A DNA stretch of 64,000 nt, taken from positions 1,240,001-1,304,000 of the forward strand of contig NZ_CP101291.1 of NCBI RefSeq assembly GCF_024300645.1. The letters are read 5' to 3'. The DNA comes from Alteromonas sp. LMIT006 (GTDB lineage Bacteria > Pseudomonadota > Gammaproteobacteria > Enterobacterales > Alteromonadaceae). The position numbers and the translations under genes were made by a program. Under the pieces are notes generated by a model. It saw only the letters and a list, made by a program, of their open reading frames with translations, had not been told where the DNA came from and did not search any database. Shown piece by piece: positions 8,391-17,529 of the stretch. Numbering within the stretch: the stretch's first letter is position 1; each line of letters begins with the position of its first letter.

Positions 8391-9340
8391 AGAGAGTACG
8401 TTTCTATCAGTAATTCAACTAAAGCGGTGTGCTCAAAGTGGGTAGCTACATTCACTTTGGGGGCATCAAGCCAAATTGGGCTGTGGGTTGTTCCTGTTGG
8501 CGCAATACTGGTTTGTCCACGATCTACTTCGCCAACTCCGATTTTGGCATGTCCTTGAATAAACCCAAAAATATCAGGTTGCACCAAATACGCCAAAGGA
8601 AATACATCGTGAAAATAACATACCCGTTGGTCTTTACCTTGAGAATAAAAGTCCATGTAAAATTGAGAGGAATCTCGGACAAAGCCACCCAACATCTCAT
8701 TGGCTTCAGCAAGTTTATTCACAAAATCAGGTTCGAAAGGAATATCATACGTCACATCTAACCCAAACATAGTGAGCGACCAGTCAGCCGCAAATACTTT
8801 GGCTGCGGCATGGGCGTCATTCCAGATATTGGCTTCTGCTAAAGGGGTCACATTGCCCTTCACAAACGCCGCACCGCCCATGATGTAAACTTGTTTGATC
8901 AAGTTAGGAAGATTCGGTTCAAGATGCAGTGCGGTGGCTAAGTTACCCAAAGGTCCGACTGCAACAAGCGTAATCTCTCCGGGATATTGACGAGCCATAT
9001 CAACGATGAATTGCGCAGCTGGACGAGGATCTAATGCACGTTTAGGCGCTTGGATGGGGATATCGCCAAATCCGTTTTCGCCATGTACAAAATGGGCGTA
9101 GGTAGACTCAGGCCCTACCCATGGCATCGCTACGCCTTGGGTGACCGGTATATCTTGTTCAGCAAGATCACATAAGCGAAGTGCGTTTTGTGCAGCCATT
9201 TCTACGGGAACATTGCCGTATACCGTGGTCAGCCCCAATACGTCAATGTCAGGGTGCTGAAAAGCGAAAAATATGGCCATTGCATCATCGATACCGGGAT
9301 CCGTATCCAAAATGATTTTGTGTTTGCTCATGCTATCCAT
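8387..9340 (-). CDS. Nucleoside hydrolase (inosine-uridine preferring family)
   Basis: Hydrolyses the N-glycosidic bond of nucleosides to give ribose and a base. The family's calcium-binding motif is present near the N-terminus (DTDPGIDDA) and the catalytic histidine segment near the C-terminus (FHDVFPLAYL). Length about 317 residues, normal for the family. The ATG at 9340 and an ATG three codons later (9331) are both possible; a GGAG lies 1 base upstream of the first and 10 bases upstream of the second. It overlaps the ribokinase-like gene upstream and fau downstream, so the three are one operon. Exact nucleoside preference cannot be read from sequence. Confidence 0.9.
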   Translation of the reverse strand: MDSMSKHKIILDTDPGIDDAMAIFFAFQHPDIDVLGLTTVYGNVPVEMAAQNALRLCDLAEQDIPVTQGVAMPWVGPESTYAHFVHGENGFGDIPIQAPKRALDPRPAAQFIVDMARQYPGEITLVAVGPLGNLATALHLEPNLPNLIKQVYIMGGAAFVKGNVTPLAEANIWNDAHAAAKVFAADWSLTMFGLDVTYDIPFEPDFVNKLAEANEMLGGFVRDSSQFYMDFYSQGKDQRVCYFHDVFPLAYLVQPDIFGFIQGHAKIGVGEVDRGQTSIAPTGTTHSPIWLDAPKVNVATHFEHTALVELLIETYSL

Positions 9341-10226
9341 GCTCCGCTAAAAATTGTGAGACTTCATCATGGCTAGGAATGGAGGGCGCAGCCCCTACTC
9401 GCGTGACAGCAATCGCAGACGCTGCGCAGGCATGTCGTAATGCTTGCTTGGGTTGTTGATGGATTTGATAATGCGCTAAAAAGAAGCCGATAAAAGTATC
9501 GCCTGCCGCAGTAGTATCTACTGCATCCACCGAAAACGCTGGATACGCGATATGGTCGCCTCGACTGAACCATTCGACCCCTTGCTTCCCGAGCGTTAAC
9601 AAAACAGAGCCATGTGCAAAACGCTCTTCAATGAACATCACAATGTCATCATAGTGTTCACTTCCCGCCAACTCTGCTGCTTCTATTTCGTTGACAATTA
9701 ATAAATCAATAAGTTGCATGTTTAAATCGTGAATATCAGCGGTCATTGGGGCTGGGTTGAAGGCTACCTTTAAGCCTTTGGCTTTGGCTTGTTCTAGTAC
9801 CGCTTTGGTACCTGTGGTTTCGTTTTGCAATAGGACCCAGTCGTCTTCGTTGGCGTCAAATAACGCTCGTTGAATGTCTTTTTCATTGATAAGGCGATTC
9901 GCGCCACCAAAGATAAAAATCGCGTTTTCGCCACTGGGTGTTACTTGAATGATCGCATGTCCAGAGGCAGTCGAAGTGCATTGAATAAAGCGACCATTGA
10001 TCCCGAGTTTGATCATTTCTTGCTTAAACTGAACATCATTTTCGTTGATATAGCCGACGTGTAATACGTCGGCGCCAGCCTTAGCGAGCGCAATGGATTG
10101 GTTGGCACCTTTACCTCCGAGTAAAATTTGATAATCAGTGGTATCGAGTGTTTCACCAGGTTGAACAAAATGAGGCACTTGATAAACATGATCAATATTG
10201 ATCGAGCCAAAATTAATAATCGCCAT
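9333..10226 (-). CDS. PfkB-family sugar kinase, ribokinase-like
   Basis: Phosphorylates a sugar, most likely ribose released by the adjacent nucleoside hydrolase. The 297-residue protein has both PfkB signatures: GGKGANQSIALAKAG near the N-terminus and DTTAAGDTFIGFF with the catalytic aspartate near the C-terminus. An upstream ATG at 10304 is rejected because it would begin inside 6S RNA; the start at 10226 (MAIINFGSINIDH) gives the normal family N-terminus, though its ribosome site is weak. The gene lies between 6S RNA and fau and overlaps the hydrolase gene by a few bases. Assigning it as rbsK proper is probable, not certain. Confidence 0.85.
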   Translation of the reverse strand: MAIINFGSINIDHVYQVPHFVQPGETLDTTDYQILLGGKGANQSIALAKAGADVLHVGYINENDVQFKQEMIKLGINGRFIQCTSTASGHAIIQVTPSGENAIFIFGGANRLINEKDIQRALFDANEDDWVLLQNETTGTKAVLEQAKAKGLKVAFNPAPMTADIHDLNMQLIDLLIVNEIEAAELAGSEHYDDIVMFIEERFAHGSVLLTLGKQGVEWFSRGDHIAYPAFSVDAVDTTAAGDTFIGFFLAHYQIHQQPKQALRHACAASAIAVTRVGAAPSIPSHDEVSQFLAEHG

Positions 10227-10300
10227 CTGTCGTTGGTCTTTAAAAAGTAATTGATGGGGATAGTATAATACGAAATGTTGCGAACGCACAAAAAGATGAA

Positions 10301-10479
10301 TCACCCAAGATGCCGCCGCACATAATTCGCCCGAACGCCGAAATGTTCAGGGCGGAAATATCATCACTGCCGTAGGTTTCTTGATACGGGTCAAGCTTAC
10401 ACAAAAGCAGTTAAGTCAACTTCCTAAATAAGTAGCATCGGCCAGGGACATGTATGTACAAACGCGCACCCCAGGAGAC
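10301..10479 (-). ncRNA. ssrS: 6S RNA
   Basis: Regulatory RNA that mimics an open promoter and holds sigma-70 RNA polymerase in stationary phase. On the minus strand the 5' segment TCTCCTGGGGTGC pairs with the 3' segment GCATCTTGGGTGA along 12 of 13 positions, counting G-U pairs, forming the closing stem. The 3' end TGCGGCGGCATCTTGGG and the internal CCCTGGCCGATG are close to E. coli 6S RNA, and the length of about 180 fits. It lies upstream of fau on the same strand, as in other gammaproteobacteria. The ends are estimated from the stem and promoter. It fills most of the 10227-10602 stretch that lacks protein genes. Confidence 0.92.
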
Positions 10480-10485
10480 AATTTC

Positions 10486-10513
10486 AGAATAGCAAACTGG
10501 GATTAAATGTCTA
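10486..10513 (-). promoter_or_regulatory. Sigma-70 promoter of 6S RNA
   Basis: On the minus strand TAGACA (10513-10508) and TATTCT (10491-10486) are separated by 16 bases, placing transcription start near 10480, which agrees with the predicted 5' end of the 6S RNA fold. The remaining bases to the ygfB start at 10603 hold no recognisable zapA gene, the usual upstream neighbour of ssrS. Confidence 0.6.
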
Positions 10514-10602
10514 GTGAAATAATTTTTATTTTGTGTGCTTTGAGGAAGATCATTTGCAGAGTTTTTGCTAACATCGAGGCATGTAAACGCAAAAGGTGAA
10601 CT

Positions 10603-11142
10603 ATGGATTTTATTGGTCTGACGAAGGTCTTAGCACAACACGATATTTTGATTGATGGAGCGGAAGCGCAAGGATTAATTTGTGGCATGTTGTGTGGCGG
10701 TATGTCCACTGATGATAAGCAATGGCGCTCGGTATTTGCTGATTTGGTAAACAATGGCGTTGCCATGCCTGAAACCGTTATAGAGGGACTCAACCAGACG
10801 TTCACACAGTTAGTTTCGCAACTCACTAGCCATGATTTTGCTTTGCAGTTATTTATTCCCGATGAAGATGAACCTTTATCTGCTCAAGGCTTAGGACTCA
10901 TTAATTGGGTCAATGGCTTTAATGCTGGTTTTGGTCTACACCAAACAAACTTAAAAAAATGTTCTGAAGATGTCCAAGAAGGGATTGAAGACTTAGCTCA
11001 GATCGCACGTATGGAACCGCCACTAGACGAAGAAGACATAGAGGCGGAATTGACCGAAATCATAGAATATGTGCGTATTACAGCTATGTTATGCTTTAAC
11101 GAGCTTCACCCTGAAAGTGAAGAAAAGCCCACATTGCACTAA
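10603..11142 (+). CDS. ygfB: YgfB / UPF0149 family protein
   Basis: A 179-residue acidic protein of the UPF0149 family, recognised from the segments GAEAQGLICGMLCGG near the N-terminus, WVNGFNAGFGL in the middle and DEEDIEAELTEIIEYVRI near the C-terminus. The family has no enzymatic signature; in Pseudomonas a YgfB homologue has been linked to regulation of cell-wall recycling and antibiotic resistance genes, which may or may not apply here. Its stop codon overlaps the pepP ATG (TAATG), and it heads the conserved ygfB-pepP-ubiH operon, divergent from 6S RNA. Confidence 0.9.
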   Translation: MDFIGLTKVLAQHDILIDGAEAQGLICGMLCGGMSTDDKQWRSVFADLVNNGVAMPETVIEGLNQTFTQLVSQLTSHDFALQLFIPDEDEPLSAQGLGLINWVNGFNAGFGLHQTNLKKCSEDVQEGIEDLAQIARMEPPLDEEDIEAELTEIIEYVRITAMLCFNELHPESEEKPTLH

Positions 11143-12473
11143 TGGATTTGCCCATGTTTACACAGCGCCGTAAAGCTTTATTAGAGAGTTTGCCACCCGA
11201 TAGTTATGCGATCATTTTTGCTGCGCCAGAAAAAACACGCAGCAACGATACTGAGTTTTTATTTCGTCAAGACAGCGACTTTTATTACCTCACTGGGTTT
11301 AACGAACCGAATGCGTGCTTGGTGCTTGTATCTGATACTCAAGAAGCGATTTTATTTTGCCAAGAAAAAGACCCAACCGCAGAAATATGGCATGGACGAC
11401 GTTTAGGAGTCGAGCAGGCGGCTGATACTCTGGGGATCACCAAAGCGTTTGGTTTTGCTGAGATAGCCGAACACTTACCCAATATCATTAGAGGGATTGG
11501 CCAATGTGGGTATATGTTTGGCCAGCAAAGAGTATTTTGGGATACCATAGACCCCATCTTACTGTCATTGCGTAATACGCCTAAGGCACCCGATTCCGCA
11601 CCGGTAAATCTATTTGATATCACGCCAATATTACATCGTAGCAGAATGCAAAAGAGTGATGCAGAGCTTGCGTTAATTCGACGCAGTTGTGACATCGCAG
11701 CGAATGCGCACAAAGCTGCCATGCGAGCCTGTCAACCAGGTCTATCGGAAGCCACTTTGGAAGCCGTTTTGCATTATCATTTTGCGTTAGAGGGGGCTCG
11801 CTTGCCTGCTTATAATTCTATTGTGGGTGGCGGTGACAACGCTTGTATACTGCATTACACGGTCAACGACCAACCCTTACGCGAAGGTGATTTGGTATTG
11901 ATTGACGCAGGGTGTGAATATGAAGGGTATGCCGCAGATATTACCCGAACTTTCCCTGTCAATGGTCAGTTTAGTCCGGCTCAAGCAGAGTTATATGATG
12001 TGGTCTTAGCTGCACAGGCTGCGGCCATTGCGCGTTGTGTTGCGGGTAACGAATTTGCGGATATGCAACACGCAGCCCTTGAAGTCTTAGTCGCGGGGCT
12101 GATTGATTTAGGGATTTTGCATGGTACAGTTGAAGACAATATCGACCAGCAAACCTATCGTGCCTATTACATGCATGGGATTGGGCATTTTTTGGGACTG
12201 GACGTGCATGATGCAGGGGTTTACCAGCATAAAGGGGTGCCCACAAAGTTACAACCAAATATGGTACTGACTATTGAACCTGGACTGTATATTGCTAAAG
12301 ATAGCGAGTGCCCTGAGCAGTACAAGGGGATAGGTATTCGCATTGAAGATGATGTCGTCGTGCAACACAACGGGTGTGAAGTCTTAACCAGTGGTGTGCC
12401 CAAAACCCGAGCACAAATTGAAGCCTTGATGGGCGAAGCTTACCGTGATCCATTATGTCCCTCTCAAGCATAA
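11142..12473 (+). CDS. pepP: Xaa-Pro aminopeptidase P
   Basis: Cytoplasmic metallopeptidase that removes N-terminal residues preceding proline. The 443-residue protein has the N-terminal creatinase-like domain and the C-terminal 'pita-bread' domain with all metal ligands visible: two aspartates in LIDAGCEYEGYAADITRTF, histidine in HGIGHFLGLDVHD, and glutamates in TIEPGLYI and IRIEDDVVV. The start at 11142 overlaps the ygfB stop; an ATG four codons later (MFTQRRKALL) is equally possible and closer to E. coli PepP. Its 3' end overlaps ubiH by 19 bases. Confidence 0.95.
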   Translation: MDLPMFTQRRKALLESLPPDSYAIIFAAPEKTRSNDTEFLFRQDSDFYYLTGFNEPNACLVLVSDTQEAILFCQEKDPTAEIWHGRRLGVEQAADTLGITKAFGFAEIAEHLPNIIRGIGQCGYMFGQQRVFWDTIDPILLSLRNTPKAPDSAPVNLFDITPILHRSRMQKSDAELALIRRSCDIAANAHKAAMRACQPGLSEATLEAVLHYHFALEGARLPAYNSIVGGGDNACILHYTVNDQPLREGDLVLIDAGCEYEGYAADITRTFPVNGQFSPAQAELYDVVLAAQAAAIARCVAGNEFADMQHAALEVLVAGLIDLGILHGTVEDNIDQQTYRAYYMHGIGHFLGLDVHDAGVYQHKGVPTKLQPNMVLTIEPGLYIAKDSECPEQYKGIGIRIEDDVVVQHNGCEVLTSGVPKTRAQIEALMGEAYRDPLCPSQA

Positions 12474-13615
12474 ATACTGATGTGTGTATTGTGGGTGGCG
12501 GTAGTGTAGGTGCTCTGCTGGCCTTACACCTTGCGCATTCTACTGATTTGTCAGTGCATTTGATTGAACAACAAAGCTATGATGATGTGTGTGCCGATCC
12601 AAGGCACATTGCGTTAGCCGCTTCGACAGTTGATACCATGACTCAGCTTGGCATCGACTGTGCCACATTAGGGTACCCAATCAAACAAATTCACGTCAGT
12701 GATACTGGGTACTTGGGACAATGCCGCTTACAGGCTTCTGAGCTAAATGTGCCTGCGTTAGGATATGTTGTATCTTTATCCGCCTTAACTCGACAACTTC
12801 ACTTACAGCTCGGTGATCATCCTCAAGTCATTGTCCATTACCAAAACCGTATTGCCTCTTATGAACACTCTAATGGGCACCACCACATTGCCAGTGACAC
12901 CCAACAATGGGTCTGCCAATACTGTGTGGTTGCCGCCGGCAACAGCCAAATGATACCATGGCTACTGGAGACCGAGACACAAAAAGATTACGGGCAGTAT
13001 GGCGTTGTGGCAAACATCAAAGTCGCTGGCAATGGCCCGCAGCGTTACCGGCATACTACCGCTTTTGAACGTTTTACCAACACCGGTCCTTTGGCCATGC
13101 TGCCAATAGAGGACGATACGTACAATATGCTGTGGTCGATGACTCAAGACCAGGCTGAAACGTTTGTGACACACTCATACACTAAACAATGTGAATTAGT
13201 GCAAGAAGCATTCGGTACTCGTCTAGGTCGGTTTATGCAGATTGAGCGACCTGTGATGTTTCCACTGCGTTTGACTCAGCAGCAGTCACAGCATCAAGGT
13301 ATTATCGTATTAGGTAATGCGTCACAAACCTTACATCCTATCGCAGGTCAGGGATTCAATTTGGCTCATCGTGATGTGGTTGCGCTCGTTAGATTATTGG
13401 CTGAGAAGTATTCGCCGATAGATATTGCTGAGACTTACCGCAAAACGCGCACGCGCGATCGCCAAAGCACCATCCAGGCAACCGATTGGTTGTTGCACAG
13501 TTTCAGTCATGAATTATTGCCATTTGTCCTGCCACGTAATCTTGGGCTCCTTGCGATGCAAAAATCACGCTGGTTACGCCGGTGGTTTGCGCGTCTGGCT
13601 ATGGGGTATCGATAA
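12455..13615 (+). CDS. ubiH: 2-octaprenyl-6-methoxyphenol hydroxylase (UbiH family)
   Basis: FAD-dependent monooxygenase of aerobic ubiquinone biosynthesis, acting at the membrane on a polyprenyl phenol. The 386-residue protein has the N-terminal dinucleotide-binding motif CIVGGGSVGALLALHLA and the UbiH/UbiF/UbiI family signature LGNASQTLHPIAGQGFNLAHRD, which binds the FAD ribityl and phosphate. Its place directly after pepP is that of ubiH in E. coli. The usual next gene, ubiI, is absent: the polysaccharide island begins 78 bases later. Confidence 0.92.
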   Translation: MSLSSINTDVCIVGGGSVGALLALHLAHSTDLSVHLIEQQSYDDVCADPRHIALAASTVDTMTQLGIDCATLGYPIKQIHVSDTGYLGQCRLQASELNVPALGYVVSLSALTRQLHLQLGDHPQVIVHYQNRIASYEHSNGHHHIASDTQQWVCQYCVVAAGNSQMIPWLLETETQKDYGQYGVVANIKVAGNGPQRYRHTTAFERFTNTGPLAMLPIEDDTYNMLWSMTQDQAETFVTHSYTKQCELVQEAFGTRLGRFMQIERPVMFPLRLTQQQSQHQGIIVLGNASQTLHPIAGQGFNLAHRDVVALVRLLAEKYSPIDIAETYRKTRTRDRQSTIQATDWLLHSFSHELLPFVLPRNLGLLAMQKSRWLRRWFARLAMGYR

Positions 13616-13693
13616 TTCCAAGTTTGACTTAATCTCTGCAACTCGAGGCCGATAATCTTGTAGTAGAGAATATGACTCAAGGACGAATACCGT

Positions 13694-14986
13694 ATGTACG
13701 AAAGTCACTATGGACTGACGGCGAAACCATTTCAACTCACCCCCGATCCCAATTTCTTTTTTGCCAGTAAACTGCATCGTCGAGCGATGTCATACCTGCA
13801 ATATGGCTTATCCCAAGCAGAAGGGTTTATTGTCATTACAGGAGGCATAGGCACCGGGAAGACAACTCTTGCCAATAGTTTATTGGCCAATATAGAGCAA
13901 GACATCGTCGCGGTGCAGATCGTCACGCCCAAGCTTAGCCCTGATGAAGCCGTTAAGATGGTAGCGGCTAAATTTGGAATTGAGGTCAGTGAACGCAGCA
14001 AAACAGAGATATTAAAAGATCTGGAAACTTACCTCTATCAATTATCGAAAGAAGGGCAACGTGCCTTACTATTGGTGGATGAAGCACAAAACTTACCGTT
14101 AGAGACCATTGAAGAATTACGGATGCTGTCGAACTTTCAACAAAATGGCAAACCGTTATTGCAAAGTTTTTTACTCGGTCAGGATGAGTTGCAACCCATT
14201 TTGCGTGCACCCAATATGGAACAGTTCCGCCAGCGTATTGTGGCGTCCTGTCACCTTGCTGCATTGAGTCAAGAAGAGGTCTACGAATACATCCCATACC
14301 GTATGGAACACGCGGGTTGGGATAAGGAAGAGAAGGGCGATTTATTCAGTGCAGAAGCACTGGAGAGAATTTATGAGTTCACCAAAGGGATCCCCCGTAA
14401 AATCAACACATTTATGGATAGAGTGTTGTTGGTTGGGTTTTTAGAAAATACGCATAATATTGAGCTGGAGCACATTGAAAAAGTCATCGATGAAGTGTCA
14501 CAAGAGATGTTTACTAGTGAAGAAATGGCCGATTATGAAGCTGGTCAAGAGGCGATGGCGCAAGTCCGTGCGCAACAAAAATTGGCTAATGAACTACCGC
14601 AAAATCAGATCGCTCAACCACTCGTCGAACCATCTGCTGCACCTCGTAATCCCAGTGTTCCTTATACCAACAAAGCACATACTCAGACACGTGATGTCGT
14701 GTTACAAACGCTTTCAGAACAAGCGCTTGAAGATGGCGAGAACGGTCAGCCATTAACGGCCGAAGAACGCTTGAAGTTGGCCGAATACGACATTGAATAT
14801 TACAAATCACAGCTGGATGAGCTCGTTGGGGCGCTTGATCAAGCGCTTGCCAACAAACTCAAGCTGACCCAATACATCGATACTCTACTGAAGCATAAGT
14901 ACCGTCGGTACGATAATGAAACGCGGTATCAGAAGGAAAAAGAAGAGAATAAAGGCAGTGAAGAGAAAGAGAAACCCCTTAACTAA
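13694..14986 (+). CDS. XrtA/PEP-CTERM system-associated AAA ATPase (ExeA/GspA-like)
   Basis: Putative cytoplasmic ATPase that accompanies exosortase A exopolysaccharide loci; its mechanical role is not established. The first ~270 residues form an ExeA-like AAA domain: MYESHYGLTAKPFQLTPDP at the start, Walker A GGIGTGKTT (about 51-59), Walker B ALLLVDEAQNL and sensor-region FRQRIVASCHL. The last ~150 residues are a Gln/Glu-rich, probably coiled-coil tail ending in a highly charged lysine/glutamate stretch. The GTATG start is preceded by CAAGGAC. The stop codon lies inside the terminator hairpin. It is convergent with the outer-membrane protein gene and is the first gene of the island. Confidence 0.88.
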   Translation: MYESHYGLTAKPFQLTPDPNFFFASKLHRRAMSYLQYGLSQAEGFIVITGGIGTGKTTLANSLLANIEQDIVAVQIVTPKLSPDEAVKMVAAKFGIEVSERSKTEILKDLETYLYQLSKEGQRALLLVDEAQNLPLETIEELRMLSNFQQNGKPLLQSFLLGQDELQPILRAPNMEQFRQRIVASCHLAALSQEEVYEYIPYRMEHAGWDKEEKGDLFSAEALERIYEFTKGIPRKINTFMDRVLLVGFLENTHNIELEHIEKVIDEVSQEMFTSEEMADYEAGQEAMAQVRAQQKLANELPQNQIAQPLVEPSAAPRNPSVPYTNKAHTQTRDVVLQTLSEQALEDGENGQPLTAEERLKLAEYDIEYYKSQLDELVGALDQALANKLKLTQYIDTLLKHKYRRYDNETRYQKEKEENKGSEEKEKPLN

Positions 14987-14997
14987 GGGGTTTTTTT
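14972..14997 (+). terminator. Terminator shared by convergent genes
   Basis: AAACCCCTT (14972-14980) pairs with AAGGGGTTT (14985-14993) around a four-base loop and continues into a seven-T run to 14997. It contains the stop codon of the ATPase gene. On the opposite strand the same stem is followed by a T/C-rich tract, so it may also end the minus-strand operon whose last stop is at 15000. Confidence 0.85.
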
Positions 14998-14999
14998 GA

Positions 15000-16628
15000 T
15001 TATTGCTCTTCGTATGACAACGAGAAGGTGATGCGGCTTTCCGTATAATCCTCGTCTGTAAACACCCCAAACGAATTAAATCCAGTGACAGAGCCTTCTT
15101 TATCAAGGCGTTTGAGTGTCAATTCAGTATTGAGTGATCGACCAAAATCACGGCTTAAGGTCATCCCATATTCTGTGAACGTACCTTCTGAGGTGGATGC
15201 ATCACTCAACAGGGTTTGGAGATACTCTTGTGTTGAGTATTCTAGGCTGATACTGGTATAGCTTCCCACCTGGTAGCCAAGTTGGAAGTCAATGATGTCG
15301 GCATCAATAATATTTTGTTGCCGCAAACGCTCTTGTGAGGTTTGCGAAAAAGTTAAACTGATCGTCGTTTTGCGTTTATCGTAAAGCAAAGCCAAGCTGT
15401 CAGACTTGCGAATGATGACAGAATCGACCAATGCAAATACCGGTTGTGAAACATTAATAAATTGCTCACCCGCGCCCAGCGTATAATCGGTAGTCTCGGG
15501 TAAGAAGCAATCATTAATGGAACTCGCTCCAGCACCACAGACAAACGGTGTCACAATCGAGCCTTGGTTGAGTAATCGAGAGGTGGACGTTACCGCTTCA
15601 CTTCGAGAGGCTACTGCCCGCAGATGCTTTAAGTTATAGACAAAATTCGCACTTGAGGTGCGTCCAAAGAAACGCTTTGAAGTCCGTGCATTGAGACGAG
15701 TGCGAGAGCTGAATGCCCAATCAATTGCGCCGACCAAGTAGTCTTCCTCATCTGCCTCAGGGTCATCACTTTGACTGGTATTCCAAGTCAACGAGAGGGA
15801 ACGCTCCGCAGACGGCGAATAACTCAATCCAACCCCATAACTGGTAAAATCACGAATTTGTGCATTACCGGTATCAGCAAGGGATGCTTCATTGGCGTCA
15901 AACGATGCATTCAAGGCCAATCCAACCTTACCGAACAAGCGATAACTGGCATCTAAGTTGGCATAAGTCGTGTCAAAATCTCGATTGGTAAACTCTGATG
16001 AGTCGGTTTGAGTTACTTGCAAAGACCATTTCAAGTCAGGCAAGGCATTGCCATTGACTAGATTGAGGCTGAGCCTATGAGAGTCACTTTTCAAAACTGC
16101 GCCACCATCGCGCTGCGTTTCAGAAGAAGTAACGTCGCCAGTTAAGCTCCCACCAAAGACCGAACCAGTTAACCATTCTGAGGTAAAGCCCACGCCATAG
16201 CGTTGGGTTTTATTCAAATCTCGGTTGGGAGACAAAAACAAGTTACGCCCTAGGTTATTCACATTAAAACTATTGTAGCCTTGGCGGGCATTGGCATTGA
16301 TTTGTAACAGGCGCTCAATGACGGTCCATGAGGTACTCAAACTTGCGTTGGTAAAATCATAAGATTGTGTGTCTGTACCATTGTCAAAACGTTGCTGGAT
16401 GTGCTCGGCATTAAGGTTGATATTGAGCAGTTTGGCATCGTATTGTATGCCAATTTGCGGACGGATTTGTTGGGTCTGCGCGGCGATAGCTCCGCTTTGT
16501 GACAACGTAAAATATTGCTCAATGTGTTCACCCGTCACCTTGGCAACGACAGATAATTCTCCAGCCGCAGCGGTTGATACTGACGTGATGGCTAACCACA
16601 TCGCGACCTGTAATCGATTGAATTTCAC
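15000..16628 (-). CDS. PEP-CTERM system-associated outer-membrane beta-barrel protein
   Basis: A 542-residue protein with an N-terminal signal peptide (cleavage near STAAAGE, about residue 23) and a mature part made of many alternating amphipathic strands, ending in a strand with aromatic residues (ITFSLSYEEQ). It resembles the family of large porin-like outer-membrane proteins found beside the XrtA tyrosine kinase and chain-length genes. A plausible role is passage of the polymer through the outer membrane together with the Wza-like lipoprotein, but this is inference. It is the last gene of a four-gene operon and lies 19 bases after the kinase gene. A pair of cysteines (about residues 363 and 370) may form a loop disulfide. 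Confidence 0.8.
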   Translation of the reverse strand: MKFNRLQVAMWLAITSVSTAAAGELSVVAKVTGEHIEQYFTLSQSGAIAAQTQQIRPQIGIQYDAKLLNINLNAEHIQQRFDNGTDTQSYDFTNASLSTSWTVIERLLQINANARQGYNSFNVNNLGRNLFLSPNRDLNKTQRYGVGFTSEWLTGSVFGGSLTGDVTSSETQRDGGAVLKSDSHRLSLNLVNGNALPDLKWSLQVTQTDSSEFTNRDFDTTYANLDASYRLFGKVGLALNASFDANEASLADTGNAQIRDFTSYGVGLSYSPSAERSLSLTWNTSQSDDPEADEEDYLVGAIDWAFSSRTRLNARTSKRFFGRTSSANFVYNLKHLRAVASRSEAVTSTSRLLNQGSIVTPFVCGAGASSINDCFLPETTDYTLGAGEQFINVSQPVFALVDSVIIRKSDSLALLYDKRKTTISLTFSQTSQERLRQQNIIDADIIDFQLGYQVGSYTSISLEYSTQEYLQTLLSDASTSEGTFTEYGMTLSRDFGRSLNTELTLKRLDKEGSVTGFNSFGVFTDEDYTESRITFSLSYEEQ

Positions 16629-16647
16629 CTATACTACTCCATTAGGT

Positions 16648-17529
16648 TTATGATGGTTTGGCACCGTAGTAGTAACCGTAATAATCACCGTATTTTGAGC
16701 CTTGATGAGTGGATTTGTTCATCACAAACCCAATCGCCATGTCTGGGTTCAAGCGCTCAACCGTCTCTTGAATGTCAGACAGTTTGGCTCTCCCCTCCTC
16801 AACCACCAGCACTGCTTGACCCGCAAAGCCAGCCATGATGGCAGATTCATTGATCCCCAATAACGGAGGCGTATCAATAATGACCACGCGGTCAGGGTAG
16901 CGTTTGGAAAACTCTTCAATGGTATTTTCCATGCGCTTACTCGCCAGAAGTTCAGTAGATAAGTGATGTGTTTGCCCAGCAGGTATGATTTTCAACTTAG
17001 CGACATTCGTATTGTAGAGTACCTGTGATAAATCCATCTGGTCGTTATTCAAGTATTCCATCAAACCTTGCTCTGCTTCAACACCGAGTGTACGTAACAC
17101 ATTTGGCTTGAGCACATCGGCATCCACTAACAATACCGTTTTGTCTTGTTCAGCCGCGATGGATAGCGCTAAGTTGATAGCCGTGAACGTTTTGCCCTCA
17201 GAAGGTCGAGCACTACTGACCATAATGATGTTACTGCGTGCTAGTGTCGTCGATAAAAAGCCAAAAGCATTTTTTAGCAGCTTACGCTTAATTTCTCGAT
17301 ACTCTTCATTAATTCGAGTGCGCTTGGTATTTAAAGATACAAACCCTTTTTGATCCAACTCATCCAAGTTCAAGGTGAGGCTTTGATTGTTTGAAACAGC
17401 AGATGCTTTTGTGGGAAAGGGAGCTTGCAACGTACGTTCAACCGATGTTGTCGTTTCCGTTTCTGTTGCCACAGTTTGAGGAGTATCCTCACGTTGGCGC
17501 TGGAGGGCCTTCTCGATTGAATTATCCAT
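16648..17529 (-). CDS. XrtA-associated tyrosine autokinase (BY-kinase)
   Basis: Cytoplasmic P-loop tyrosine kinase that autophosphorylates and partners the chain-length determinant to control polymer length. The 293-residue protein shows a Walker A' type loop SSARPSEGKTFTAIN, a DAD-containing Walker A' motif VLLVDADVLKP, Walker B VVIIDTPP, and a C-terminal tyrosine cluster (YGDYYGYYYG) that is the autophosphorylation tail. It is the stand-alone 'split' type: the membrane anchor is supplied by the preceding gene, whose last base overlaps this start at 17529. Confidence 0.9.
   Translation of the reverse strand: MDNSIEKALQRQREDTPQTVATETETTTSVERTLQAPFPTKASAVSNNQSLTLNLDELDQKGFVSLNTKRTRINEEYREIKRKLLKNAFGFLSTTLARSNIIMVSSARPSEGKTFTAINLALSIAAEQDKTVLLVDADVLKPNVLRTLGVEAEQGLMEYLNNDQMDLSQVLYNTNVAKLKIIPAGQTHHLSTELLASKRMENTIEEFSKRYPDRVVIIDTPPLLGINESAIMAGFAGQAVLVVEEGRAKLSDIQETVERLNPDMAIGFVMNKSTHQGSKYGDYYGYYYGAKPS

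Noticed and set aside
10503-10826. 107-codon minus-strand open frame between 6S RNA and ygfB, considered as zapA
   Set aside because: The translation is antisense to ygfB, has no ZapA pattern, and is Ser/Cys-rich; its end would overlap the 6S promoter.
13694-14986. General secretion ExeA/GspA of a type II secretion system
   Set aside because: The AAA domain is related, but the neighbours are exosortase genes and no gsp gene is present, so the XrtA-associated ATPase is the better call.
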